A DNA stretch of 64,000 nt from positions 3,404,211 to 3,468,210 of the forward strand of contig NZ_CP104275.1 of assembly GCF_025244925.1 (NCBI RefSeq), in the 5' to 3' direction. This DNA is from Arthrobacter zhaoxinii (lineage in GTDB: Bacteria > Actinomycetota > Actinomycetes > Actinomycetales > Micrococcaceae). The position numbers were made by a program, and so were the translations under genes. How positions within the stretch are numbered: the first letter of the stretch is position 1; each line of letters begins with the position of its first letter. This document shows positions 19,226-27,529 of the stretch, one piece after another. The notes beneath the pieces were generated by a model. The model was given only the letters and a program-made list of their open reading frames with translations. It was not told the DNA's origin and did no database searches.

Positions 19226-19675
19226 CTAGCCTGCAACGACCTCAAGGTCGATGACGGCTGCAACATCGTTGTGCAGGCGGACGTTGGCCTGGAAGGAACC
19301 AACCGACTTGATGTGCGTCGGCAGTTCAACCTTGCGCTTGTCGATGGCGCCGAGACCGGCGGCTTCAACAGCGGCAGCAACGTCGGCGGGCTTGACGGTA
19401 CCGAAGAGGCGTCCGGACTCGCCGGCCTTGACGGTCAGCTTGACCGGCTTGGCGGAGAGAGCAGCAGCCTGCTTCTGAGCATCTTCCAGGGAAGCGTGCT
19501 CGCGGGCAGCGCGGGCAGCCTTGATGGACTCAACCTGCTTCTCGCCACCCTTGGTCCAGGTCAGAGCGAAGCCGCGGGGCAGGAGGTAGTTACGTGCGTA
19601 ACCGTCCTTAACCTCGATGACGTCGCCGGCAGCGCCGAGACCGGTTACTTCGTGGGTCAGAATGAGCTTTGCCAT
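19226..19675 (-). CDS. rplI: 50S ribosomal protein L9
   Basis: Two-domain ribosomal protein of the large subunit, 149 residues, the normal length. The N-terminal rRNA-binding domain shows [35 protein letters not shown], the L9 signature, followed by the long connecting helix (Ala/Lys-rich, residues 40-75) and the C-terminal domain ending IDLEVVAG. Last gene of the rpsF-ssb-rpsR-rplI operon, 18 bp after rpsR, and closed by a terminator. Expression is expected to follow growth-rate control of the operon promoter upstream of rpsF. Confidence 0.98.
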   Translation of the reverse strand: MAKLILTHEVTGLGAAGDVIEVKDGYARNYLLPRGFALTWTKGGEKQVESIKAARAAREHASLEDAQKQAAALSAKPVKLTVKAGESGRLFGTVKPADVAAAVEAAGLGAIDKRKVELPTHIKSVGSFQANVRLHNDVAAVIDLEVVAG

Positions 19676-19693
19676 GAGTTAGGTTCCTTTCCT

Positions 19694-19933
19694 TTAGCCG
19701 CGGCCAGCGCCGGAGTAAGGCAGGAGAGCAACTTCGCGGGCATTCTTGATTGCCTGGGCGATCTTGCGCTGTTCCTGCACGGAGACGCCAGTTACGCGAC
19801 GAGCGCGGATCTTTCCGCGGTCGGAAATGAACTTGCGCAGCAATGCTACGTCCTTGTAGTCGATGACAGTGATGTCAGCGGCCTTCAAGGGATTGGACTT
19901 TGGTTTGGGCTTGCGAAGTTCAGCCTTAGCCAT
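19694..19933 (-). CDS. rpsR: 30S ribosomal protein S18
   Basis: Small-subunit protein of 79 residues that pairs with S6 on the platform of the 30S subunit. It shows the family core [32 protein letters not shown] and the basic C-terminal helix [22 protein letters not shown] 19933 is chosen over the longer frame because AAGGAG precedes it at good spacing and [10 protein letters not shown] is the usual start. No CXXC zinc motif is visible, so this is the zinc-independent type. It is separated from ssb by a 150-bp gap with two small hairpins (GACGGC/GCCGTC near 19990-20005 and GGCGTC/GACGCC near 20013-20028). Confidence 0.97.
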   Translation of the reverse strand: MAKAELRKPKPKSNPLKAADITVIDYKDVALLRKFISDRGKIRARRVTGVSVQEQRKIAQAIKNAREVALLPYSGAGRG

Positions 19934-20083
19934 CGTGGAGCTCCTTATGTCTAGTGGAGCCCGTGGATACATTTTCCACGGGATGGGCTCGACGGCGGTT
20001 GCCGTCTGAGGATGGCGTCCGAAGACGCCGGGTGAAGGGCCGCTCCTCCCAAATGGGGGTAGCCGCTCTTCGAATGAAGAGGT

Positions 20084-20653
20084 TTAGAAGGGCGGATCGT
20101 TCGAATCCGGGCCGCTGCCCCATCCACCGGAGTTGCCGCCCGCAGGGGCGCCCCAGGGATCGTCAGCCGGTGCGGACTGTGGCTGCTGCTGCTGGCCGCC
20201 GCCCCAACCGGAGTTGGAGTTGCCGCCGAAGCCGCCGCCACCGCCGCCGTTGCTGCCGCCGAAGCCACCGCCGCCACCACCGCCGGAGCGCTGGGTGCGG
20301 GTGACCTTGGCAGAGGCATAACGCAGCGAGGGGCCGATTTCATCGACCTCAAGCTCCATTACGGTGCGCTTTTCGCCCTCTTTGGTTTCGTACGAACGCG
20401 ACTTCAGGCGGCCCTGGCAAACTACGCGGGTTCCCTTGGTAAGGGACTCGGCGACGTTTTCAGCAGCTTCACGCCAGACAGACGCACGGAGGAACAGCGT
20501 TTCGCCGTCCTTCCACTCGTTGGACTGACGGTCGAAGGTCCGAGGGGTTGAAGCAATGGTGAAGTTCGCCACTGCCGAACCGGACGGAGTGAACCGCAGT
20601 TCCGGGTCGTTGGTTAGGTTACCGACGACGGTGATTGTTGTCTCGCCTGCCAT
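20084..20653 (-). CDS. ssb: Single-stranded DNA-binding protein
   Basis: Binds single-stranded DNA during replication, repair and recombination, acting as a tetramer. The OB-fold covers residues 1-112 ([30 protein letters not shown], then [34 protein letters not shown]). It is followed by a Gly-rich disordered linker with runs of glycine and GGQQQQPQ, and an acidic tip DSNDPPF that recruits partner proteins. Length 189 residues. Sits between rpsF (34 bp upstream) and rpsR. The Gly-run DNA is low-complexity and prone to length variation. Confidence 0.98.
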   Translation of the reverse strand: MAGETTITVVGNLTNDPELRFTPSGSAVANFTIASTPRTFDRQSNEWKDGETLFLRASVWREAAENVAESLTKGTRVVCQGRLKSRSYETKEGEKRTVMELEVDEIGPSLRYASAKVTRTQRSGGGGGGGFGGSNGGGGGGFGGNSNSGWGGGQQQQPQSAPADDPWGAPAGGNSGGWGSGPDSNDPPF

Positions 20654-20687
20654 GAAAGCCTCCTGATATCAGTACGGGTTGCCGAAA

Positions 20688-21038
20688 TTATTCTGCGGAA
20701 ACCTTTGCAGCGTCCTTAGCGGCCTTCTTGGCATCCTTCTTCGAGATCTTCTGCTCTTCCGGGCGGATGATCTTGGTGCGCATGATGGTCTCGTTAAGGC
20801 TCAGCTGGCGATCAAGCTCGGCTGCTGCTGCAGGCGTACCGGTGAAGTTAACCACCGCGTAGATGCCTTCAGTCTTTTTCTGGATTTCGTAGGCCAGTCG
20901 ACGACGGCCCCAGATGTCTACCTTGTCGATGGTTCCACCATCGTTGCGGACAACATTGAGGAACTTGTCGAGCGAAGGCTCGACGGTACGCTCTTCGACC
21001 TCGGGGTCGATGATTACCATCAGTTCATAAGCACGCAT
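20688..21038 (-). CDS. rpsF: 30S ribosomal protein S6
   Basis: First gene of the rpsF-ssb-rpsR-rplI operon; S6 binds S18 and 16S rRNA on the 30S platform. The protein of 116 residues starts [20 protein letters not shown] and includes [26 protein letters not shown], both family hallmarks. The C-terminal tail is Lys/Ala-rich ([18 protein letters not shown]), an actinobacterial type of extension. ATG 21038 is preferred over 21050 because AAAGGAGG is correctly spaced and MRAYEL is the conserved start. Confidence 0.97.
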   Translation of the reverse strand: MRAYELMVIIDPEVEERTVEPSLDKFLNVVRNDGGTIDKVDIWGRRRLAYEIQKKTEGIYAVVNFTGTPAAAAELDRQLSLNETIMRTKIIRPEEQKISKKDAKKAAKDAAKVSAE

Positions 21039-21239
21039 TTGTGAACCCACCTCCTTTGGGCTATACGGTCACGGCATTTCCGTAACAGGAGGTTCTTTTG
21101 CGTTGTCTCCCCTCGGCCTGCAGCTGATCCGCAGCGGGGGGAATCTGCCGACCTAAGCCGACAGCACAGACTTTCATATCCTATCCGATTTCCGGGGCCG
21201 GGATTGACACGCCGGAATCTGCGGGGGCTCCGCCGGGGG
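21039..21239 (-). promoter_or_regulatory. Promoter and leader region of the rpsF operon
   Basis: A 200-bp gap between the M18 peptidase stop and rpsF. On the minus strand a good -10 hexamer TAGGAT occurs at 21178-21183, about 140 bp before the rpsF start; a matching -35 is not clear. The leader has a GC-rich segment near 21120-21140 able to fold, perhaps for S6:S18 autoregulation, but I cannot match the known motif. Confidence 0.35.
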
Positions 21240-22520
21240 TCAGGCGGCACCCGACGCGAAGAACAGCTGGGCCACGGCGGCCAGACGCAGGGGATCCTCC
21301 ACGCCGGCCATTTCCCGGGCCGAGTGCATTGAAAGAACGGGAATCCCCACGTCAACGGTCCGGATTCCGAGCCGCGTCGCGGTCAGGGGGCCGATGGTTG
21401 AACCGCAGGGAACGGAATTGTGGGACACGAATTCCTGGTACGGCACCCCTGCAGCGGCGCAGAGGGCCGCCCAGCGGGCCGCGCCGGGCGCATCGGTGGT
21501 GTAGCGCTGGTTGGCGTTGATCTTCAACAGCGGACCGCCGTTGAGCACCGGATGGTTGGCGGGGTCGTGGCGTTCCGCGTAGTTGGGGTGGACGGAGTGG
21601 CCGACGTCCGCGGAAATGCAGAAGGAGGCAGCCAGCCCCCGTGCACGCTCCGCCGTCGTGGCGCCCAGTCCGTCGCTGATCCGCAGGAGGACGTCTTCGA
21701 GGAACGGCCCGGCGGCTCCCGACCGGCTCCCGCTGCCCACCTCTTCATGGTCGAAGGCCGCGAGCACGGCAACCGGCGCGGTGGGTGCGACGTCGGCGGC
21801 AATAAGGGCGACGACGCCGGCGTGGACGGAGGAAAGGTTGTCCAGCCGTCCCGAGGCGAAGAATTCGCCCTCGGCGCCGAAAATCTGCGGCGCCTGGGTG
21901 TCCGCGGCGACAATGTCGTATCCGCCGATCTCCTCCGGCGCCAGGCCGGCCTTCGCTGCCAGCAGCGCCACGAGGTCCGAGGCGGAGGGGTCCCCCAGTC
22001 CCCATACCGGGTTCATGTGCTGCTGCTTGTCCAGTTTCAGGCCTTCATTCACGGCCCGGTCCAGGTGGATGGCCAGCTGGGGGAAACGCATCAGCGGACC
22101 GGTCTCCACGAGCCGCTCAACACCGTCCAGGGTGACCATGCGCCCGGCAAGCTGCAGCTCCCGGTCCAGCCAGGAGTTCAGCAGCGGGCCGCCGTACACT
22201 TCGACGCCGGCCTGCAGCCAGCCGAGCCGGCCGGTGGTGGGCCGGGGCTTGAGCTTGAAGGACGGGGAATCGGTGTGGGTACCCAGGATCGAGAAACCGG
22301 TGGCGGGGCCGGCGGCTTCGGGAGTGACCCAGGCGATGAATGCGCCGTCGCGCACCACAAAGAACTTTCCGGCCGAGCGGGGGAAATCCCCGGTCTCGAG
22401 TACTGCGGTGAATCCCGCCTCCGTGAGGCGGCGCGCACCTTCGCGCGCTGCGTGGAAGCTGGACGGTGAGGCGCTGACAAACGCGCCGAGATCATTTACG
22501 TGGGCCAATGCGTTGGACAT
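21240..22520 (-). CDS. M18-family aminopeptidase
   Basis: Cytosolic zinc metallo-aminopeptidase of 426 residues, of the aspartyl/leucyl aminopeptidase (ApeB/DAP) type, that trims acidic or neutral N-terminal residues from peptides. Metal-site motifs are visible: ILGTHTDSPSFKLKP (first His-Asp), AAFDHEEVGSGSRSGAAG with the catalytic and metal Glu residues, and SADVGHSVHPNY. The SVPCGSTIGPLTATRLGIRTVDVG block and the end SMHSAREMAGVEDP are also typical. Start ATG 22520 (MSNALAHVNDLGAFV) fits the family; the longer frame crosses a terminator region. Monocistronic between rpsF and an ABC operon. Confidence 0.93.
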   Translation of the reverse strand: MSNALAHVNDLGAFVSASPSSFHAAREGARRLTEAGFTAVLETGDFPRSAGKFFVVRDGAFIAWVTPEAAGPATGFSILGTHTDSPSFKLKPRPTTGRLGWLQAGVEVYGGPLLNSWLDRELQLAGRMVTLDGVERLVETGPLMRFPQLAIHLDRAVNEGLKLDKQQHMNPVWGLGDPSASDLVALLAAKAGLAPEEIGGYDIVAADTQAPQIFGAEGEFFASGRLDNLSSVHAGVVALIAADVAPTAPVAVLAAFDHEEVGSGSRSGAAGPFLEDVLLRISDGLGATTAERARGLAASFCISADVGHSVHPNYAERHDPANHPVLNGGPLLKINANQRYTTDAPGAARWAALCAAAGVPYQEFVSHNSVPCGSTIGPLTATRLGIRTVDVGIPVLSMHSAREMAGVEDPLRLAAVAQLFFASGAA

Positions 22521-22580
22521 GCTCCGATTCAACCAGAGCGGCCGGTCCCGGCGTAACCGCCGCCCGTTCCGGACGTAAAG

Positions 22581-22609
22581 AACCCCCGGCGCAGCAAGCA
22601 CCGGGGGTT
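22581..22609 (-). terminator. Second terminator hairpin downstream of the ABC operon
   Basis: AACCCCCGG and CCGGGGGTT pair in a near-perfect stem around GCGCAGCAAGCA. It stands between the ABC permease stop and the start of the M18 peptidase on the same strand. Confidence 0.7.
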
Positions 22610-22642
22610 GTGGAGGAATTGTTCGTGGGATTTGGATCCGGC

Positions 22643-22678
22643 AAGGGTGGCGGCGGCCGTTCTTCCGCCTCCACCCTT
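22643..22678 (-). terminator. Hairpin directly after the ABC permease gene
   Basis: AAGGGTGGCGGCGG and CCGCCTCCACCCTT pair over 14 positions with one mismatch and an 8-base loop, 18 bp beyond the permease stop. Together with the hairpin at 22581 it forms a tandem terminator. Confidence 0.65.
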
Positions 22679-22695
22679 ACCGAAGTTCAGTGCCC

Positions 22696-23574
22696 CTAGA
22701 CGTCCCGTTTCTTGGTTACGACGAGGGAAGCGATCAGCAGTACAGCTGCCCAGGCTGCGAGGACCAGGCCGCCCTGCAGCTGGGTGAGGGCTCCGTCCGC
22801 AATCGGTCCGGCCGTCACCAGCTGGGTTCCCGCGTTGCTCGGCAGGAACCGTGCGGCGTCCGGAATCCAGTCCGCCAGGTTCTCCACGATGGCCACTACC
22901 AGGGGCAGGACGAAGATGATGCCGATGGCAGTCACCACGCCTCCGGCGGTGTTCCGCAGCAAGGTTCCGATTGCCATGGCAAACACGGCGATCAGTGCCA
23001 GGCACGTTCCGGTGTTGAGGATGCTGGCAAGCACTCCGTCATCATCCAGGGACAGGCTGAGGTCCGCGCTGCCCAGGATCGGCTGGGCCACCAGGAAGGA
23101 AATGAAAGCGGCTCCGGCGCCGACCACGAAGGAAATCAGGGCGATAAGCAGGTTCTTTGCCAGCAGCGCCGGAATGCGCTTCGGAACAGCGCTGAAGGTG
23201 GAGCGGATCATTCCGGTGCCCCATTCCGAGGCGATGAGCACCACCGCCAGGGAAGCGATGAGCAACTGGCCGAAGAAGAGTCCGCTGGCGGGGATCTCCG
23301 GAACCAGGCTGTCTGCCGCAGGCGGCCCGGCCTGCGCTGCTTCCGGGCTGTCGGCGCCGCCGCCGAATTCATTGACAATCTCGGCTGTGCCCCAGGCAGC
23401 GAGAGCTGCGAGTCCGACCATCACCACCACGGTGATGGCGAGGAGAATTACGGTGGAAGGGACCGTAGTGATCTTGATCCACTCGGATTGCAGGACCCGG
23501 AGGAAGCTCAACCCGGAGCCGGAGGAGGCCGCCGGCGATGACGCGGGATTCTTGGATGTTGTAGCGGTACTCAC
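22696..23574 (-). CDS. ABC-2 type transporter permease
   Basis: Membrane subunit of an ABC exporter, 292 residues, six predicted helices. The first hydrophobic segment is VPSTVILLAITVVVMVGLAALAAWG; a large extracytoplasmic loop with acidic and Pro residues follows; the remaining helices run to VLAAWAAVLLIASLVVTKKRDV. The SEWIKITTVPST motif before helix 1 is common in BcrB/NatB-like permeases next to BcrA-type ATPases. GTG 23574 with GGGAAGGGG upstream is chosen; the in-frame ATG at 23649 lies inside the ATPase gene. It follows its ATPase by 4 bp. Substrate unknown; lantibiotic or drug self-protection is the commonest role in this family. Confidence 0.85.
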   Translation of the reverse strand: MSTATTSKNPASSPAASSGSGLSFLRVLQSEWIKITTVPSTVILLAITVVVMVGLAALAAWGTAEIVNEFGGGADSPEAAQAGPPAADSLVPEIPASGLFFGQLLIASLAVVLIASEWGTGMIRSTFSAVPKRIPALLAKNLLIALISFVVGAGAAFISFLVAQPILGSADLSLSLDDDGVLASILNTGTCLALIAVFAMAIGTLLRNTAGGVVTAIGIIFVLPLVVAIVENLADWIPDAARFLPSNAGTQLVTAGPIADGALTQLQGGLVLAAWAAVLLIASLVVTKKRDV

Positions 23575-23578
23575 GGTT

Positions 23579-24532
23579 CTATTTCCCCTTCCCGGAGGCA
23601 GTTCCCGCAGCGGAAAGCTCCTGCGGCCGGTCCTTGGACCGGTATTCAACGTCGTCCCGGGTCAGCTCCATGTAAGCGTCCTCAAGGGACACCTGCAGCG
23701 GCGTCAGTTCGTACACCAGGATCTGCCGCTCCAAAGCGGTCTCGGCGATACGGCGCGGTTCCGCGCCGGTGATTTCCAGCAGGCCGGTTTCCTTTTCGAC
23801 GCCGGTGATCTCCGGTCCGGTCAGGGCCTGCAGCAGTTCGCGCGGGCTGTCGGTCCGGACTAGGACGCGGACCTTTTTCTGGCCGGCAATGATATCGGCG
23901 ATAGGTGCATCCGCAATAATCCGCCCGCGGCCGATGACGATCAGATGATCCGCCGTCTGCGCCATTTCGCTCATGAGGTGGGAGGAAAGGAAAACGGTGC
24001 GGCCTTCCGCGGCAAGTTCCCGGGCCAAATGGCGGACCCAGAGGACGCCTTCCGGATCCAGCCCGTTGACCGGCTCGTCCAGGATGACGGTGGAGGGATC
24101 TCCCAGCAGGGCCGATGCAATGCCCAGCCGCTGTCCCATCCCCAGGGAGAAGCCGCCCACCCTTTTCTGCGCCACGGAGGTCAGGCCGGTGAGTTCAATG
24201 ACCTCGTTCACCCGGTTGGCGGAAATGCCGTGGGTAGCTGCCATGGCCCGCAGGTGGTTATAGGCACTGCGCTTGGTGTGGACGGCTTTCGCGTCGAGCA
24301 GGGCACCGACCTCGCGGAGGGGTGCCTTGTGCCGGGCGTAGGGTTTGCCGTTGACGAGCACCCGGCCCGAGGTCGGACGGTCCAGACCCACAATCATGCG
24401 CATGGTGGTCGACTTACCGGCCCCGTTGGGACCCAGGAAACCGGTGACCTTGCCGGGCTGGACAGTAAAGGAAACATTGTCGACGGCGGTTTTGCCGCCG
24501 TAGCGCTTCGAGAGGCCGGATGCCTCGATCAT
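23579..24532 (-). CDS. ABC transporter ATP-binding protein (BcrA/DrrA type)
   Basis: ATPase of 317 residues. Walker A GPNGAGKSTTMRM (about residue 35), Q-loop region, signature FSLGMGQRLGIASALLG, Walker B STVILDEPVNGLDPEG and the switch His in SSHLMSEM are all present. The C-terminal portion after residue 215 (LVRTDSPRELLQALTG...) is the regulatory extension typical of export ATPases, ending LEDAYMELTRDDVEYRS. It is paired with the permease at 22696-23574. It is very similar over its whole length to the ATPase at 24636-25577, indicating gene duplication. Confidence 0.93.
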   Translation of the reverse strand: MIEASGLSKRYGGKTAVDNVSFTVQPGKVTGFLGPNGAGKSTTMRMIVGLDRPTSGRVLVNGKPYARHKAPLREVGALLDAKAVHTKRSAYNHLRAMAATHGISANRVNEVIELTGLTSVAQKRVGGFSLGMGQRLGIASALLGDPSTVILDEPVNGLDPEGVLWVRHLARELAAEGRTVFLSSHLMSEMAQTADHLIVIGRGRIIADAPIADIIAGQKKVRVLVRTDSPRELLQALTGPEITGVEKETGLLEITGAEPRRIAETALERQILVYELTPLQVSLEDAYMELTRDDVEYRSKDRPQELSAAGTASGKGK

Positions 24533-24635
24533 GGGTGATCCTCACGTTGGGAAGCAAAAGCTGGGGGGTCTACCTCCACCATAGGCGGCCAGCACCGCAA
24601 CGGGACCGGTCCAAGGGATGAATCAGGGCTCCCCC

Positions 24636-25577
24636 TTAGGGATGACTAGGGATTTCCCCGACCGTCGGCTCAATAACCCGGGACTGGTACTCGACCTCTC
24701 CACGGGTCAACTCCATATAGGCGTCCTCCAGGGACGCCTGCCGCGGGGTCAGCTCAGTGACCAGGATCCGCCGCGACAGCGCAGCTTCGGCAATACCGCG
24801 GGCGGACATCCCGAGGATTTCGAGCTGGCCCGGTGCCGGCCGGCGTATTTCCACGCCATCCGAACCTATCGCCGCCGCCAGGGCATCGACGTCGTCCGCG
24901 CGCACCAGGGTACGTTCGCGGCCGCTGCCGGCGAGGACCTGGTCCATGGGTGCATCCGCCAGGATCCTGCCGCGGCCAATCACGATCAGGTGGTCGGCGG
25001 TGACTGCCATCTCGCTCATCAAATGCGAGGAAATGAACACCGTGCGACCCTCCGCCGCGAGGCCCCTGGCAAGATGGCGGACCCACTGCACGCCCTCCGG
25101 GTCCAGTCCGTTCACCGGCTCGTCGAAGATAAGCGTGCGGGGATCTCCCAACAATGCGGCCGCGATTCCCAGCCGCTGGCCCATCCCCATGGAGAAACCG
25201 CCCACACGTTTGTTGGCCGCCGCACCGAGGCCCGTCAGTTCCATGACCTCGATGATGCGCTCCTTGGGGATGCCGTGGCTGGCGGCGAGCGCGCGCAGAT
25301 GGTTGTAAGCCGTCCGCTTAGGGTGGACAGCCCTTGCCTCCAGGAGCGCACCGACCTCCCTCAAGGGCGCCTTGTGGTCGGCGTAAAGCCGGCGGTTGAC
25401 CGTCACGCTGCCGGCAGTGGGATAGTCCAGCCCCATGATCATGCGCATGGTCGTCGATTTGCCGGCCCCGTTCGGGCCGAGGAAGCCGGTGACCTTGCCG
25501 GGCTGGACGTCGAAGCTGATGTCGTCGACGGCAGTCTTGCCGCCGAAGACCTTGGCGAGGCTGCGGGCTTCAATCAT
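24636..25577 (-). CDS. ABC transporter ATP-binding protein, tandem paralogue
   Basis: ATPase of 313 residues closely resembling the product of the next gene downstream (23579-24532). Shared stretches include VQPGKVTGFLGPNGAGKST, HKAPLREVGALL, DEPVNGLDPEG and SLEDAYMELTR. All nucleotide-binding motifs are intact: Walker A, signature FSMGMGQRLGIAAALLG and Walker B TLIFDEPV. It has no permease of its own immediately downstream: a 103-bp gap separates it from the paralogue, and the nearest permease upstream belongs to a different ATPase. It may share the permease at 22696 as a heterodimer or act alone. Confidence 0.92.
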   Translation of the reverse strand: MIEARSLAKVFGGKTAVDDISFDVQPGKVTGFLGPNGAGKSTTMRMIMGLDYPTAGSVTVNRRLYADHKAPLREVGALLEARAVHPKRTAYNHLRALAASHGIPKERIIEVMELTGLGAAANKRVGGFSMGMGQRLGIAAALLGDPRTLIFDEPVNGLDPEGVQWVRHLARGLAAEGRTVFISSHLMSEMAVTADHLIVIGRGRILADAPMDQVLAGSGRERTLVRADDVDALAAAIGSDGVEIRRPAPGQLEILGMSARGIAEAALSRRILVTELTPRQASLEDAYMELTRGEVEYQSRVIEPTVGEIPSHP

Positions 25578-25607
25578 GGTTGATCCTCGTTTCCGAAGGC
25601 TCCCCCG

Positions 25608-26450
25608 CTACCGGGAGCTGATCGACTCGAATTTGCGTACCGCCAGCGGAACGAAGACCACGAGCATCACGGCCGAGCCGATCAGCACCGTGGCAACGGC
25701 GTTCTGCATCGGCCAGGTGTCCGGCACGGGAGCGCTGCCGAGATTGCCGAACAGCTCGCGCACGGCCTGCACCAGCGCCGAAACCGGGTTCCAGTCCGCA
25801 AAGGTCTGCAGCGGTCCGGGGAGGTTGGAGCTCTGCACAAACGCATTGGAAATAAAGGTGATGGGGAACAGGATGATAAAGGACGCGTTATTGATTGTCT
25901 CCGGTGAACGCACCGTCATCCCGAGCAGGGCCATCACCCAGCTGAACGCGTAGGAGAACAGCAAAAGCAGCCCGATGGCGGCCAGGAAACGGCCCGGCGT
26001 GGAGTTCACCCGCCAGCCCACCAGCAGGCCGGTCCCCATCATGATGAGCATGGAGATCCCGTTGAGCGCCAGGTCGGCGTTGGTCCTGCCGATCAGCACC
26101 GCGGACGGGCTCATCGGCAGGGTCCGGAACCGGTCAATGATCCCCTCTTTCAGGTCCTGTGCCATGGCGGAGCCGGAGAACGTGGATCCGAAGACCACGG
26201 TCTGGGCGAAGATTCCTGCCATCAGGAACTGGGTGTAGTCCGTCCCCGCCACGGCGATGGACCCCCCGTAGACCTGGCTGAACAGCAGGACGAACATGAT
26301 CGGCTGCAGCACGGCAAAAATGATCATGTCCGGCGAGCGTTTGATTTTGATCAGGTTCCGCTTGGTGACCGTCCAGCCGTCTCCGGCCCAGCGGGCGGGA
26401 AGGCTGGGGGTGCCGGCCCGGATCCCGGTTGCTGACACTGCGGCGCTCAT
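25608..26450 (-). CDS. ABC-2 type transporter permease (DrrB-like)
   Basis: Membrane component of a daunorubicin-resistance-like exporter, 280 residues with six helices. Typical DrrB features: SPDMIIFAVLQPIMFVLLFSQVYGGSIA (helix 1 and loop), FSGSAMAQDLKEGIIDRFRTLPMSPSAVLIGRT (cytoplasmic coupling segment), PITFISNAFVQSSNLPGPLQTFADWNPVSALVQAVREL near the C-terminus. The start overlaps the stop of its ATPase (26447-27457) by 4 bp, confirming the pair. Substrate unknown; hydrophobic drugs or lipids are usual for this family. Confidence 0.92.
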   Translation of the reverse strand: MSAAVSATGIRAGTPSLPARWAGDGWTVTKRNLIKIKRSPDMIIFAVLQPIMFVLLFSQVYGGSIAVAGTDYTQFLMAGIFAQTVVFGSTFSGSAMAQDLKEGIIDRFRTLPMSPSAVLIGRTNADLALNGISMLIMMGTGLLVGWRVNSTPGRFLAAIGLLLLFSYAFSWVMALLGMTVRSPETINNASFIILFPITFISNAFVQSSNLPGPLQTFADWNPVSALVQAVRELFGNLGSAPVPDTWPMQNAVATVLIGSAVMLVVFVPLAVRKFESISSR

Positions 26451-27457
26451 CGGTTCGCCTCCTCTTTCTTTTCCGTTTCGCTGTCCTCTTCGGCCGGCCT
26501 GCCGGTGAGCTGCAGGAAGACGTCGTCCAGGGTGGGGCGGCGGATGCCGGCGTCGTGGAGTTCGACGCCGGTCGCGTCCAGCTCGGACAGGACGCGCTGC
26601 AGCGCGGCGGGGCCGTCGACGACGGCGACCTCCAGGGTGCGGCCGTCCCCGGAAACGTGCGGTTCGCCGGATCCGTGCCGGCCCAGGATGGACATGGCCC
26701 CGTCGGCGTCGCTCTGGTGCACGAGTGCAACAGCCACGCGGTGCCCGCCGATCTGGGCCTTGAGGTCATCGGAGGTGCCCTCGGCAATGACCTTCCCCTC
26801 GTCGATCACGGCCACCTTGTCAGCCAGCTGGTCTGCTTCCTCCAGGTACTGGGTGGTCAGCAGCAGGGTGGTGCCCCGGGCCACCAGATCGGTGATGACG
26901 CCCCAGAGCGCAATCCGGGACCGCGGATCCAGGCCGGTCGTGGGTTCGTCCAGGAAGAGGACCCGGGGCTGGTTGACCAGGGCCCCGGCGAGGTCCAGCC
27001 GCCGGCGCATGCCGCCGGAGTAGCCCTTGACCGGCCGGTTCCCGGCGTCGGTGAGCTCGAACATGTCGATCAGTTCGGCCGCCCGTTCCTTCGCGCGCCG
27101 GGCGGGCAGGTGGTACAGGTGCCCCACCATGTCCAGGTTTTCCAGCCCGGTAAGGTTCTCATCCACGGCGGAGTACTGTCCGGACACGCCAATGACGCGG
27201 CGCACGGCCTTGGGATCGGCGGCAACGTCAATGCCGTCGATGAAGGCGGTGCCGGCGTCTGGCCGGATGAGGGTGGTGAGAACTTTGACGGCCGTGGTTT
27301 TGCCGGCTCCGTTGGGGCCCAGCAGGGCGGTGACGGTTCCTTCGGGAACAGCGATATCCAGGCCGTCCAGGGCATGCACGGGACCGGATTTTGAGGAGTA
27401 GACCTTGGTCAGTCCCTCGGCGGAAATCAACGGCGCGGAGTCTGGGGAAAAGGACAT
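26447..27457 (-). CDS. ABC transporter ATP-binding protein (DrrA-like)
   Basis: Cytoplasmic ATPase of 336 residues for the DrrB-like permease directly downstream (4-bp overlap). Motifs: Walker A GPNGAGKTTAVKV (about residue 45), signature YSGGMRRRLDLAGALVN, Walker B RVLFLDEPTTGLDPRS, switch His region LLTTQYLEEADQLADKVAVIDEGKVIAEG, which is characteristic of DrrA proteins. The C-terminal GIRRPTLDDVFLQLTGR matches the DrrA-specific CREEM-like end. The first 12 residues are a short extension. First gene of the pair; its promoter should lie in 27458-27493. Confidence 0.94.
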   Translation of the reverse strand: MSFSPDSAPLISAEGLTKVYSSKSGPVHALDGLDIAVPEGTVTALLGPNGAGKTTAVKVLTTLIRPDAGTAFIDGIDVAADPKAVRRVIGVSGQYSAVDENLTGLENLDMVGHLYHLPARRAKERAAELIDMFELTDAGNRPVKGYSGGMRRRLDLAGALVNQPRVLFLDEPTTGLDPRSRIALWGVITDLVARGTTLLLTTQYLEEADQLADKVAVIDEGKVIAEGTSDDLKAQIGGHRVAVALVHQSDADGAMSILGRHGSGEPHVSGDGRTLEVAVVDGPAALQRVLSELDATGVELHDAGIRRPTLDDVFLQLTGRPAEEDSETEKKEEANR

Positions 27458-27493
27458 GCGTTGAGGGTAGGACCCGGCAGGGTTCCCGCGCCT

Positions 27494-27529
27494 GCCTAAT
27501 GCGGACAGGATCGGTCCGCAGCATTAGGC
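27494..27529 (-). terminator. Terminator overlapping the MFS stop codon
   Basis: GCCTAATGC and GCATTAGGC pair, with an inner GGAC/GTCC stem, forming a long hairpin. The MFS gene's TAA stop is inside one arm. Confidence 0.6.

Noticed and set aside
21203..21208. TTGACA on the plus strand downstream of the M18 peptidase gene
   Set aside because: No plus-strand gene follows and no -10 box is at the right distance.
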